DNA of 64,000 nucleotides from Cadophora sp. MPI-SDFR-AT-0126 (Eukaryota > Ascomycota > Leotiomycetes > Helotiales > Ploettnerulaceae). Position numbers and translations under genes: made by a program. The notes beneath the pieces were generated by a model. It was not told the origin of the DNA. It ran no database searches and saw only the letters and a program-made list of their open reading frames with translations. Shown piece after piece: positions 34,240 through 46,019 of this stretch (positions are counted from its first letter, which is position 1; every line of letters starts with the position of its first letter). The stretch is taken from positions 558,001 to 622,000 of the forward strand of contig JAGMVK010000003.1 in NCBI GenBank assembly GCA_020747065.1, in the 5' to 3' direction.

Positions 34240-37200
34240 TCACTGGTCCCATTGACAAGTCACAGTCCACCAAAGTGCGGAATCGCCTGTACAAACGAAG
34301 TGCCTCGAGTCATCGTCGGTAGGCGGATTCGTACAAGCAATGTTCCGATCTGGACAAGCCAGAGTCCCGACACGATCCCCCTCCGCCGCATTTCTATAAT
34401 CTTCGATAGAGATGTCGAGAGTGAAAGTACAACCCTCGTTGTCGAAAGCATTGACACCTTCTAGGGAGCTCGGGGCATCGCCATCTATCGTGTTGCCATC
34501 CCTAGAAAACCAGTCGTCGCTCCTTTGGAAGTCATCTCGCTCGCAGGAGCCCGTAGCTGCCTCTGGATCTGGGGGACCTTGGAAAACGATCCATTCGGCG
34601 GAACATCCCTCGCCAATACAGAGAAGCGAGTAGTCGATCCAGATGACATAGCTCGTCGGAGTTGGTTGAGGGGTTCCACCTCCTCCGCCCCCTCCTGGTG
34701 ACCCTGAAGATGTATGAGGAGGCGCAGACACAGGCGTGGGTGCGAGGCCCCCGTTTCCATCAGGGAATCCTACACCACCCCCATTCACACCACCGGCGCC
34801 GACATTGCCGCCTGAATTGCTGCCGTGGCCGGCCTCCCCAGCTGCGGTGTTTCCGTTCTCATCAGGAGTATCGATGTTATCAGCGTCAGAACGGAGAACA
34901 CAAGATTCTTCCTCGTCTTCGTCCTCGTCTTCGTCATCGTCGTCATCATCTTCATCGTCTGTACGGATCGTTAGCTTCTTTTCGAATATATGAACATGAT
35001 AGACTTACCTGGATCGTCTTCGCCTCCGTTGCTTGTCTCGCCAATATCTGCGGGGGGTGGGGGCCCTGGGGGAGGGCCGGTGATGACTACAAGTGGAGGG
35101 CTGTCTTTGGTGAGTGAAAGATCTGATGAAATGGAAACTTAAGACATACAACTTAGGTCCGCTGGAATCACAGAACCAAATACATTTTGGACCACCACCG
35201 TTATCATAGCCTGGCCACGGAATAGGAATTGGTGGGAAGGTTCCTCGATGGCCGCCGCAGTCATCACCACAGTCCCATGGCGGCACTGGAATCTCTGTCT
35301 GTGATGATTCTGGCACAACAACAACCACTCCACTCGATGTTGTGGTCGTTGGTACGTCTGATCCGGTGGGAGAGGTGATGGTCGTTGTAGATCCATCTGG
35401 TCTAGTAGTCACAACATTTCCCGGTGGAAAGCTTCCAAAGAAGATGGGATCTACAGTCAGGGTCGCGCTTGTCAAAGCTGGTGGAGTGACGGTATAGACT
35501 TGTCCGTCCCAAGTGGTGGTAATCGGTGGAGGTTGCAATCTGGGATACGTAATTGGCGGCAGCTGTAGAATGCAAGGCGGGATGCATGCAGCTGTCATTG
35601 GACTCATCTCTCCACCAGCATAGACGTATATTGACGGATCCAGATAGATTACTCCTCCAGGTGCATTTCCGTTCTCGCTATCACTCCCTTCGGCCTGTCC
35701 TAGCCAAGCATTGATAGAAGATACATTGCTTCCTGGGTTGTAGAACTCGATACCGGAAACATTCGCAGACGGGGCAGTCACCATACTCTCCACACCGACG
35801 GTTACCAGATTGTAGAGATACAGATTTCGGTCATTCTGGAGAAAGATCATTCGATCTTGACAATGGATTATTCCAAGACATTCTTGGACATATTCCTGGA
35901 ACCAACTGTACAAGCCGAGACCATAAATGAGGACGTCGCGCGACTCTTGGACTCGAAGACCCCATGAGAAGGCACAGCTGGGAGAGTCTGACGGACAGTC
36001 TGCGAAGTCAGGATCGCCCTTGAATTGACCGACTTCATCGGTGAATGGCTCTGGTGCCTTGGGGGTAGCTTGAAAATATGGAGACTCTGTTTGGATCAGG
36101 CCCATGAAAAGGTTTCGGGCACCGAAGAGTTGATACTGGTAGAGGACGCAGTGCTCAGATGCGGTACCGTACATCCAGGTTGGATTGATGCTCTCAATCA
36201 AAAGCCCTAGCGAAATATCAGTACGTGTATCAGAAACTTGCTCGAATATCGCTTACCTCTGGCGACGTAGATGTCGATCTGAGTCTGTTCCTTGATGTCA
36301 AGATCATGATCGGCTACCCAGGCCCAGACATTCTCAAAGTACCCTGATCCGGTTTGGGTTACATGCATCAGCATACTTGCCGCAATACAATCTGGGTTGA
36401 CCGATCCCGAGAGCTTAGGGCAATCTCCGACCTGGAGGTTTGAGCCGAGAGCACCGCCGACACGGAAATGGCAATCTGTATTGGTATGTTAAGCGATCGT
36501 ACTTGTCATGGAAGCGCTGTTTCACTTACCCCACATCGATGCAGCACCCGCAGATGATGATCGAAGATTCCATTCCAAAAGGATTGCTCCGGCCATTGCT
36601 CCCTTGACAGTAAACATTAGATCCTGCATCTCTACATCGCCAGATTGCCCGGTCTGGCCGACTTGAACCATCACACGTGGGTTAGACTTGTCACTGAAAT
36701 TGTCTCCAGATGCCATGATCTGACTCCAAAGTTCTCCGACGATCTTCACGCCAGACACGATGGGAACAGTGTCGGTTACGATGTAAACACCTGCTGGGAG
36801 GAAAACCAGACCTGGTGTGCCGAAGAGCGAGCGTAGACACGCTGTATCGTCGCTCTGACCATCACCTGGACAATGTTACTTTAACTTCGTCCCAAATATG
36901 AATCGAATCACTTACCTTTACAGCCATTGTCCAAGGCATTCTTGAACGCGGAAGCAGCAGTCCCTTCGTACTGTGGCTTTGACCTCTCGAAATAACCGCC
37001 GTTTGGACCTCCTAGGAGCCCTGTTGGTCTGTCCCTTACCGGCGAGATATCTCCTGAAATCACCATTCCATTTGGATTATCATCGTTGAAAATAACACCT
37101 CGAGCCCAGGAATTTTCTTGCGGCCCGCCAGCTAGGATGGCATTTCCATTAGTATCACCAATGGCTGTGCCACTGCCGGCAAAATTGACGTTATCTAGGG

Positions 37201-40200
37201 TTATTTGTGCAGAGCCATTGGTGTTTGTGAGGGGTTGTGTCACGATTCCGGTTGTGGCGGTGATCTTAGAGTCGAGTAGGAGAATGGAGTATACCGTACG
37301 AGTGCTAGACGAGAGATCTGGGTCGATCAGCTGCATGCCGACTCTGGAGCCAGAGATGTCGAGGGACTTCCATGTCCAGCCCCAATCCCAAATCATCTAT
37401 CTTAGAGGTTAGGTCTCGTTCTGCTTCAAAAAGGGGCGGCGTCAATGGTAGCTTACGTTGATGGCTACATCACAGCCTCGGAATACTAGGTTCCTCGTGG
37501 TGTATTGCTTTATAGGGTCAGTATCTTCTGATTATACCCGTGCGAAATTTGCTTACCTGGTTACCACATTTCATTCCTGTGAACAATTAGCAAAATGTCA
37601 TGTGGGCTTAGTCCAAACTTACCAATGCCACCCCCGAAAAAGTTTACGTCCGTGATGAGACCGCCACTACCATTCTCCATGACTACGAAACATTAGTACG
37701 AGCGAGATCAAAACTCCATGTTAATCTCGTGCGACTTACATATTCCCACTTGGAAATCGCCCTGGAGAAAGTCTACATTTTGCTGGAAAACAGTGTAAGT
37801 CAATCTATCTCCCAGCAGTCCGAAGTACTTACCAAAGAAGTTCCCTGCGCCACCTGCCAATGGAGACCAGCTGCGTCGCCAATCTCGATGTTTCTGATAT
37901 CGATGATGATATTTCGAACCTGGCGCAAGAAATTGCTCTGTTCACAGGTCAGGCGTGGTCTTGGGTTCGATTGATTCTTCCAGGGCTTACCTGGTTGATA
38001 TACCATGACTCACCGTTGCCATCCGGGTAGTAGAAGTCTGCTTCTATGACAGCTGGAAATGTGTTAGCTTCAGAACCGCGTTTCTCAAGCATTAGTGAGA
38101 TTTGCTGCGGTGCGGCACTCACCTAAACCCACGAATCCAGGGGCAGCCATGAACGTTGGCCGGTTATTTGGCTGACATACGTTAGCGAGGCATACTACAA
38201 GCTGGGAATTGCCTCACTTCTCCAATGAATTGTGTCATGAAGTACATGACGATTGGCGAACTGATGAGGTAGGTGCCTCCTGGGAAGTATAAGATGGCAC
38301 CAGCGACTGAAGTCGAGCCACAATTCGCGCCGCAGCGATCACCATCTTTCATCAGATCCTGAACAAAGCATGTCAGTGACACTCGGTCCTTGCATCAACA
38401 CAAGATATCGATTATATCGGCTTACTATGATTTTCTGTGTCACGTCTGAGCCGTCTGGGAAAATACCGTAGTCTGCAACATTGCGGAATACCTAACGATG
38501 TTAGAATTTGTGCTTAGATTGCATTTCACGGAGAACTTACAGTATATGGATTCGTCGGGTTGAACGGAGAAGAACCATGCTTGACACCGGTCATCCAGAA
38601 CGATGAAGCTTGCCGTTTATGTTTCTCAGCAGACGTCCGATTGGAAACCAGTCCCTTGACCAATCCACTTTGTGCGCTGTACTCGGCAACCAAAGCAGCA
38701 GCAGCCTTGATAGTATCATTGACAGGCAAGTAGTCTTCCGCAGTAGGCTGAGGAATGGAGTCATTGAACGATACAGAGGATAGGATCTTGAAATTCTTCG
38801 CTTTCTGTTCCTCTCCACGAAACAACTTCCTGGAATCATAGGTACGGGGATGGGCCATGATTCGTCGGTTTGCAGCACTGGCCTTTTCTTGCGCTTCTTT
38901 GACGAGAAGTTGTGCGGCAGCAATCTCGGATCCTTGGACTTGACGCCCCCGCAGCTGGTACGTATGGTCGTCTCGAGGAACGTGCTGCCAAAATCGTTTG
39001 CGAATTGGTGCAGAGGCGCCCTTTTCAGGGGACTCGGCTCTTTCCTTGACCTCAGATGGTGCTCCAGGTATCTCTGGCACGGAGGCCACACCAGCCCTTG
39101 GAACTATGGCGGTGTTTAGCATGAGAGCCTTGGAAGGTTACAAGGAAAACAAAAGTAGTGCTTGCCATTGAGATTCGACAGTGGAGCTGGAGCTGCTGTC
39201 CGTTTTGGTTGATGCATTGACACAGTTTTCAATGTACTCGCTGCTGATACCGCGGGATCATCACGCCAGTCTTCTACTTCTGGAAGTTCTGGCATATCTG
39301 TAGGGGTAAGACCTCTGGAGAAAACTCTTGTCCTCCGGACTTCATCAACTAGCCATGCACGCGAAGTTGCTGGGAGGGCAGCAGCGGTGGTCGTCGACAG
39401 ATAGAAAACGGCGACAAAGTCAGTTGCTCTCTGACCGTGCAGTCGCTTCAAAGCAGCCTATGATAACACAATTCTGTCAATATTCACTCTTTATAATAGT
39501 GAGAGTGCTGTAAGGGGGTACTTACTCGCAAACCCGTCAAGGCAGAGCCTTGCCAGTTCTGCTCGGATTTATTCGGAACTGGGACAGGTCTTCCTTGTGC
39601 GATTGCAAGGGCAGCAGCCTTGAGACGCTGGGTTTTGCTACACTCTGCTCCCTGCGGAGCGCAGATAACCTCGGAATCAGTACCAGCAAATCCTACGCCC
39701 GTGGTTAGTTTGGCTATGGAATCTTAATTTTCTCCGAGTTGGATAGTACGAACCACCGTTTGCTTGTGGTACACCTCGGCCGCCTAAGATCCACCTTGAG
39801 ATATAGATGTCAGTAATCATGTATCCATCAATGACAGCTTGAATATCTTACGAAGAAGACGGGAATTCATCGCAAGTCCAGATCAGTCCACTGGGGTCAT
39901 TGCCATTGCCTTGGGCATTGACAGGTCCTAAGACTTCGTTCGGGCGTCCTGGCACGCTCTGAGCAGGCAAGCTCGCAAAGCTGGTACTGAAAAGGTTGGC
40001 AATATTGTTGGCAGCACCTACATTGGCGCATCTGAAGTTGAAATTAGCGAATGAATGACAGAGCTTTTAAACTATATGACTCATGAAATGGCAATAATTC
40101 GTGATTTCTGAATAGCCGAGATTCCATGCGAAACAACTTACTGTGTACCACCGCCAGCAGCACCGTAGAGACTCCTTACATTTTCACAGGTCTCTGCTTT

Positions 40201-40767
40201 TCGTTTGGCTGTCCTTTTATTAGTATCGTCTGATTGCACATCTGCAATCAGCTCATAAAGTCCATTGGTAAATTGCCTGTATAAGAACTTGTGTCAGAAC
40301 TGGATCCTGGAGTAGAATGTACTTCAAGTTACTCCGAAATGTTCAGAAAAAGTCAACGTGAGGGACTTACTGGTTATTTGCGGTCATCCAATTCGCAACA
40401 TTTCTGCAAATGAACGGCATATAAGCACAATTGTACACCAGAGTCGGAATGGCTCTTGCGTTGATTGTTGTTGTGGTTGTCAGAACTGCACCATTGCCTG
40501 GAGCTGTTTGAGTGATGGCTTGAACGAAAAGTCAACAAATCATCAGCTGTAAGTTTTGAGATACGGACTGGATGTTATAGCTCCTGGGGCATCTGATTTC
40601 ACTGTATAGTAAGTATCCCCCGCTGCAGTACCGGTCGGATACCACCTGGTAGATCCTTGGGTGATCGTTGTATATTGGTTGATTTGACAGAATGCGGGAG
40701 CGAAGAATAAGTTGAGAATCACCAAAAGTGAAACATAGGCCCTTGAAAAGAGAAACTGAGCCGCCAT
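34240..40767 (-). CDS. Secreted NucA/NucB-like nuclease - GH55 beta-1,3-glucanase fusion
   Basis: About 20 small exons. The start is the ATG for MAAQFLFSRAYVSLLVILN, a signal peptide ending near AFCQ. Exons from about 40518 to 39530 encode a NucA/NucB-like region (LVYNCAYMPFICRNVANWM, RKAETCENVRSLYG, WTCDEFPSSS, then CAPQGAECSKTQ). After a helical linker, a GH55 pectate-lyase-like region begins near 38640: SFWMTGVKHGSSPFNP, then YTVFRNVADYGIFPDG, AILYFPGGTYLISSPIV. It continues with a second half (ACLRSLFGTPGLVFLPAGVY; ENVWAWVADHDLD; GLLIES; PTWMYGTASEHCVLYQYQL; NLFMGLIQTESPYFQ). The C-terminus has a Thr/Pro-rich linker, CIWFCDSSG, a Pro run, a pure Asp/Glu stretch, a Gly-rich run and a last Cys-containing domain (YVIWIDYSLLCIGEGC..., CTFTLDISIEDYRNA). 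GH55 enzymes are exo-beta-1,3-glucanases. Exons at the C-terminus (35150, 35100-35009, 34958-34240) were joined in phase. The first intron donor (about 40560) and one at about 39170 are uncertain. Confidence 0.82.
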
Positions 40768-42331
40768 GATGGCTGGGCGATTTTCACCCCGAAGAATGAT
40801 TGAACGATACAAGCAGACACTTTCTCAGTTCATGGCTTTGACAACAGCAAGAGTATTATGATACGAAGATATGTATACATATGGAAAGGCCTGGTGCTTG
40901 TATCTCCTTCCAATCCAATACAAATGACAGGGAGTAATTTTAATCTGTAGCTTCTGAAGGTCAGCCCAGCTACTGAGCCAGCAAACTAACGATCCCAGCT
41001 TCTTGCCGTGCCACCCCCCTCGGTGAACTCTCTAAGGTTATCTCACGCATCGGACATAGCCTAGGATGGCAATCCCATCTTGGCTTGACACGGAAGGAGA
41101 TATTCCCTTCCGGTTGAAATGAGTCAAATGACTGTTAGTTGAGTAAACAGATTCGCTTACAGATCAAAAGGACCCAGATACGAGCAAGATACACCTACAC
41201 CCACATCGACGCCCATACCTTTATTCTGCAGGGGTAAGGGGTGAGATAAGACATCTCGGATGGCGCAATGTGACGATCTTCGCCATTGAAAGATAGAGTG
41301 TAGGATCTGGTGTTCAGGGATAGTCGAAGTTCTATGGCGCTCACGCCGCAGTATTGCAAAGTGCCACCCATGTAAGATCCCATATGCACGCTATACCGCA
41401 TGCCGACATGGTATTTCTGAGTATCATAGCACTTTGTAAGATCTTAGATCTAGAGCTCGCATGCCAAGCTGAAGACGAAAGGAACTATTGAAAATGCGAC
41501 TCCAGCAGTGAAGCATCTTTGGTCAAACAGCATAGCTACAACATTCTGTAAATCTAAGCTCAGATGATGAGACCTACAGGGCTCCTCAGATCTTACTCCT
41601 GGCCAGTAAGACACTAATGTGGAAAGAGTATTGTAGATCTGAACGGTGCTGCAAAAGAACCTGCAGGCTGCAACAGGCATAGTGACTAGCCGTCGTTCAA
41701 GATCACATCACTTCAGCTTCAACACTCCAGAATCCTTGCTCTCACATTCTCAAGAATATCTATTTGGAAGAAGGAAATTTATATAGTGCTTCTTATTCTA
41801 AATACAGATCGAGACTAGGAATTTCCAAATTAAATGCCCCGACCTGACGAATCACGAAGTTGCACTCGTTCAGAGCCCCGAGGTATGCATGCCGGGGACA
41901 CTAGAGGGAGTATCCGTCATGCTTAGCATGCTGGTATTGCATGGCTTCATCCGATCTTCGAGAATTCGATACAGGTGTCAGGAACTAAGGGATCAAGCAT
42001 AAATGAGCGTTAGCGCCAGTCGGGAATTTCGGATAATTGGATAACACTCTGGTTCTTGGCTTTCTGTAATTTGCGCTGACCAATAACCACAAGATTAACT
42101 TCCCTGTAGACAATGATATGGGTGCTCGGTGAGCGCTACACCCTGGCCTTCACCTGTCGCCGTCCACTTTAGTGTTTTTGTTTGGTGGAAGTAGGCGAGC
42201 GCTCTCGCTAAGATCAGCATGTCCATCATGATGTAGGTCGCTGTTCCTGCAGCTTATCGGCACAGCTCATTAACCCCTCCAAGCCCCCCTCTAACTTCAA
42301 CTTCATATCACCACCCAGAATTACTGTTCCA
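40768..42331. other. Spacer with no supported gene
   Basis: A 1.6-kb stretch between divergent genes, with only short frames. It contains the promoter of the GH55 fusion gene and, at the right, a pyrimidine-rich leader before the F-box-like gene. I saw no transposon ends. Confidence 0.4.
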
Positions 42332-43994
42332 ATGACTTTCACAGCCGAATCACCACACACTACGATGCCTCCTGCAGCAGCTCGATTTGTCGACATTCCC
42401 GAGCTCCTTGTCTGCCTCGGTGAGGTGATAGCCAATAGAAAGTTGTTGCTTGACTTGTGCTTCACAAACAAGAGCTTCAACACCGCATTCACGCCGTTTT
42501 TGTACGCGGAGCTGTGGTTTAACGAAGGAAATGCGCATATCCTTTTGGACCAGCTTGAGGCACTTCTGGCAAATACCGCGTTGAAGCACACGAAAATACT
42601 CGATTTTTACCTTGCCCCTGGCAGGCTGCAAAGAGAGGATAAATCTGACGGTGAACTCTGTCAGGCGTTCAACGAGGCTATACAAGCAATTCTGGGCAAG
42701 ACACCAAACTTGACCGGATTCTCGTAAGTGTGATGAGCAAATTCAGTGCAAATCAATCTGACTAAATTCATCCAGCTGGGATGCTCAACCACTCTTCGCC
42801 ACCACAATTTCGGCTCTTCACAGCGAATGTCCAGATCTCAAGTCGCTCAGCATCAGTCATCCTGTTGATATCGAGAAATTGCGCAGCACAGCCTTCGAGT
42901 ATGAAGATTTTGACTTCGAGGATGGGCTCTTCGAGCTCCGTCCATTGTTCGAGACTCAGGATTTCTCTCCATTTACCAACCTGACGACACTGGAACTGCA
43001 TGAGATACACGGCGACCTTGACCAAGCACGGCGCGACATTGTGAAGATCTTGCTTGCCTCGCCTGACCTGAAGACCCTTAGCCTGTCCCTGAATAGCGAT
43101 ACTGTGATTCGATTGGATCAAGAAGCACAAGATATCGAGGAGATGGGAGGTTATCTCGACTTCCTCAAGACGCTCATCGGTGAATATGTCGCTGCAGAAG
43201 GACAAACGCTTCACTTACGCAAACTCGTCCTGGGATTAAGCATCGTATTATGGGAGGATGACCAGCAGCAGCCCGCTACCTATCTTGATGGACTGACAAA
43301 TTTGTCGAAATTGGAGGAGGTGTATGTCTGTAACAATGGAGTCGACACGCAGCTCTACTTCGATGATCCCGATGGTATCGCTTGGTCCACGTTCACTCCA
43401 GAGACTTGTCCCAACCTGAATATCCTCGGCCTCCACAAATTCACGAATGACGTGGAAAGGTGGATACAAAATATTGGTCCTGGGTACCTTAGCCAATTGA
43501 GGGTTGAAGAAACACTGGGGCACGATATCTCAGAGATCTGCGCTGCATTGGAGTCAAATGACGAAGAAGCCAGTTCAAAAGTCAGAATGCTTACACTCGT
43601 CGATGCTGATGCAACATTACGAGGAGCAGATGGTCTCGTCTCTTTGAAGATACCGAGTCTACAAGCGCTTTCTGTCACATTGCCACAGCTTACATCAGAT
43701 TCAAGACCTGCGGTCCTAACATGGATATCGAGCTGGCAATCATTACAACAGCTCTATCTCCAGAATGTGAAGGTAATTGTAGGAGAAGATACTGAATATG
43801 AGAACTTGGTCAAGGACATTGCTGCGGTAACTCCTCATCTGCGCTACTTGAAGCTCGATGGCCATTCATGGCGGATTTGGCGCGATGGAGACAATGGAGA
43901 CAAGAGTCAATACAGTCCGGAAAAGCTCGACAAGTTCGAGGAGAGATCGGTAGAGGCTTTCAAGTCTCAACGTTCATTTCACGTTTCTGAATGA
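42332..43994 (+). CDS. F-box/LRR-like protein
   Basis: Two exons (42332-42723 and 42776-43994) with a 52-bp GTAAGT..CAG intron give 536 aa. The N-terminal region (VDIPELLVCLGEVIANRKLLLDLC..NKSFNTAFTPFLYAELWF) has the pattern of a degenerate fungal F-box. After it come leucine-spaced repeats (LTTLELHEI, DLKTLSLSLN, LRKLVLGLSI, LEEVYVCNN, LNILGLHKF, LRMLTL-like, LQALSVTLP, LQQLYLQNV, LRYLKLDGH). This layout is common in Pezizomycotina, where such proteins are candidate SCF ubiquitin-ligase adaptors. The F-box match is weak, so ligase function is inferred. A second ATG at 42365 (MPPAAARFVDIP) is also a possible start. Confidence 0.75.
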
Positions 43995-45079
43995 ACCAAT
44001 GAATCACTCGTGTATCATTACTCTCGCATGTACAATAACCGCATTCCAAATTTCCAGATACTCAAGAAATCAACTGCTCTGCCTCATGGTCCTCTTCTTC
44101 CCCATTCTGAAAAGGTTGTCGGGTTCCTGCAGAGTTCGCGTCAACGCTTTGCCCTCGCTTACTGGGAAATTACAACCCCTGTTCATGCAGAGCAGACAAG
44201 CTGGTGCCTGCATCTCCCGTCACATCTGCAGTAGATTCCCATGTGCTTCCTCAGTACTCGGTGACTGGGTCGCCGCAAGATTTACAGTACGTCCACTCAA
44301 GGTAAATCACCAGGCGATTGCCTGCCAAGCACACGCCGCCAAAACTCTACGTATCACCTTCCGTTCTTGTCTACACGATCTAAGTACCCCGCAGCTGGAC
44401 GCTAGAAACTCAAATAAGCTCAAATGCATGCATCAATGCCGGAATCCCGCGAATTTATGTGTGAATTGACCCAGTAATTCCTCGTAGCTCGTATATTTTC
44501 TCGCTTATTCCTGTCACCTGGTCGAGGCAACCCTCAAGGGCAGAAGATCAACAAATACGTTTCTAGTTCTAGGTCGCAGCCCCGAGCTTACTGTAAGCTC
44601 TGAAGTCTAGATGTCGCGCCGCACATGCATATGTGAAAGATCCCGCTCTAGCACTGTAGTGAGATTGACGTAGCTGAATTAATGCTGTGCCTCATGGTGA
44701 TATATGTTGCATACTGCCTGCTTTGGAGTTACTAGTTTGAGTTACACTGCTGGGATCTTTTCATTTCATGTCTGCTTTCACATTGACTCGCATAGGAGTA
44801 GACTACAATCATAGCTGATTTGGTAAACTAAAATTCAATAGTCTTCACCGAGGAAGTCAGGGGTTGCTGTGGTTGCCATGGAAAGTCTGCAAGTCATGAT
44901 CCGAAATATTCCTTGTTTGAAAAAATCTGGAAGCTTAGCGATGGATAATCATAAACATAGAACAGTACCCGTAAAGAAGTTATAGCCCAGGAAGTCGACT
45001 TCATATCTGCTTGTTGCAGCAGTTAATCCCAGCGACTCAACTTGATCCTAAGTATACAGCTGTCCAATACTTCGCAAAA
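43995..45079. other. Spacer with no recognisable gene
   Basis: About 1.1 kb with only short frames, the longest 156 codons at 43999-44469. That frame opens at an ATG but is Cys/Ser-rich, lacks family resemblance and has no intron logic. I consider it the 3' flank of the LRR gene plus the promoter of the next secreted protein gene. Confidence 0.4.
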
Positions 45080-45779
45080 ATGAGATTCTTCACTTCTCAA
45101 CCAGTTGTGCTCTCCACGTTGCTCCTAGCGACTTTGTCTTCGACAACTCCTCTTCAGCTCGCTCCACGAGAATGCTACGCTGGTGAAGGTACCGCACAGC
45201 TCTGCTACCGCGATCCTGTTGGAACTCCACAAAATGTGGAAGTCTCTGACATACAAGCTGTTGCGACTTACCTGTAAGTGGACACGCATCTTGTTCCTTG
45301 GGATCAATCACACTGACAGCTCTCAGACGTGAATATGGTCGACGCAGTCCTCGCAACCCAACATTTTGGACCATGTTGATCGCAGATACGCCAAACTGTG
45401 CTGAGTGGTCTGTTTACAGCCAAGGAAGCGTCTTGATCACAGCCAAGCACATCGATAATACCAAGAACACGAGCGTTCTGTTCGCTGATATTGCGAACAC
45501 TATTGATGGCGGAGAGTGAGTGAATTTTCTAACTTCTGTCATCTGCTCATGGAAAGACCAATGCCATGTCTGGTTGATAATACATGGCTGACAATCGCAT
45601 CTAGATTCCCAACAGAGGCTTCCAAAGCTGCGGCATTGATTGGCTGTGGAACTGATGGTGGATCGCTTGGAACTCTGATCAATAGCACCAACACTGCCTA
45701 CAACACAACTGTTTACAGGAACAGCGGTTACAGTCCATCGGGGATTTTGATCAAGCTTGTTGCTAACATACCCGCGTGA
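45080..45779 (+). CDS. Small secreted protein, four cysteines
   Basis: Three exons (45080-45273, 45327-45515, 45605-45779) give 185 aa. The start ATG (MRFFTSQPVVLSTLLLATL) opens a signal peptide ending near residue 22-25. The mature part has four Cys (ECYAG, QLCYR, NCAEW, GCGTD), enough for two disulfides, and several Asn-glycosylation-type sites (NTS, NST, NTT). The central block WSVYSQGSVLITAKHI followed by SVLFADIANTIDGG resembles a group of secreted ascomycete proteins of unknown function. The introns at 45274-45326 and 45516-45604 have standard GTAAGT and GTGAGT donors. Function is unknown; an extracellular location is well supported. Confidence 0.8.
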
Positions 45780-46019
45780 TATTCTCGTCGGTCTGGGACT
45801 CTTCTCCAGTCTGTCATGTGTTGTTATGGAGAATGTAGGCGAGGTCCAATGGCTTCACTTTCGTACCTAGATCCCAAATTGAGTGCAACTTGGTTTCTAA
45901 ACCTAGACTTTAAGAGAATAGCAATGTCGTAGTTGTAATGACTTCAGTAGATTGATGATCTGCGTGCGATACCGATGAAATTACGTCTGATATGCCACAC
46001 CAAGTTCTTCGTTCCAATA

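Noticed and set aside
43999..44469. 156-codon frame after the LRR gene
   Set aside because: No domain, Cys/Ser/His-rich, begins 5 bases after the LRR stop, and no intron or signal peptide pattern; likely 3' UTR noise.
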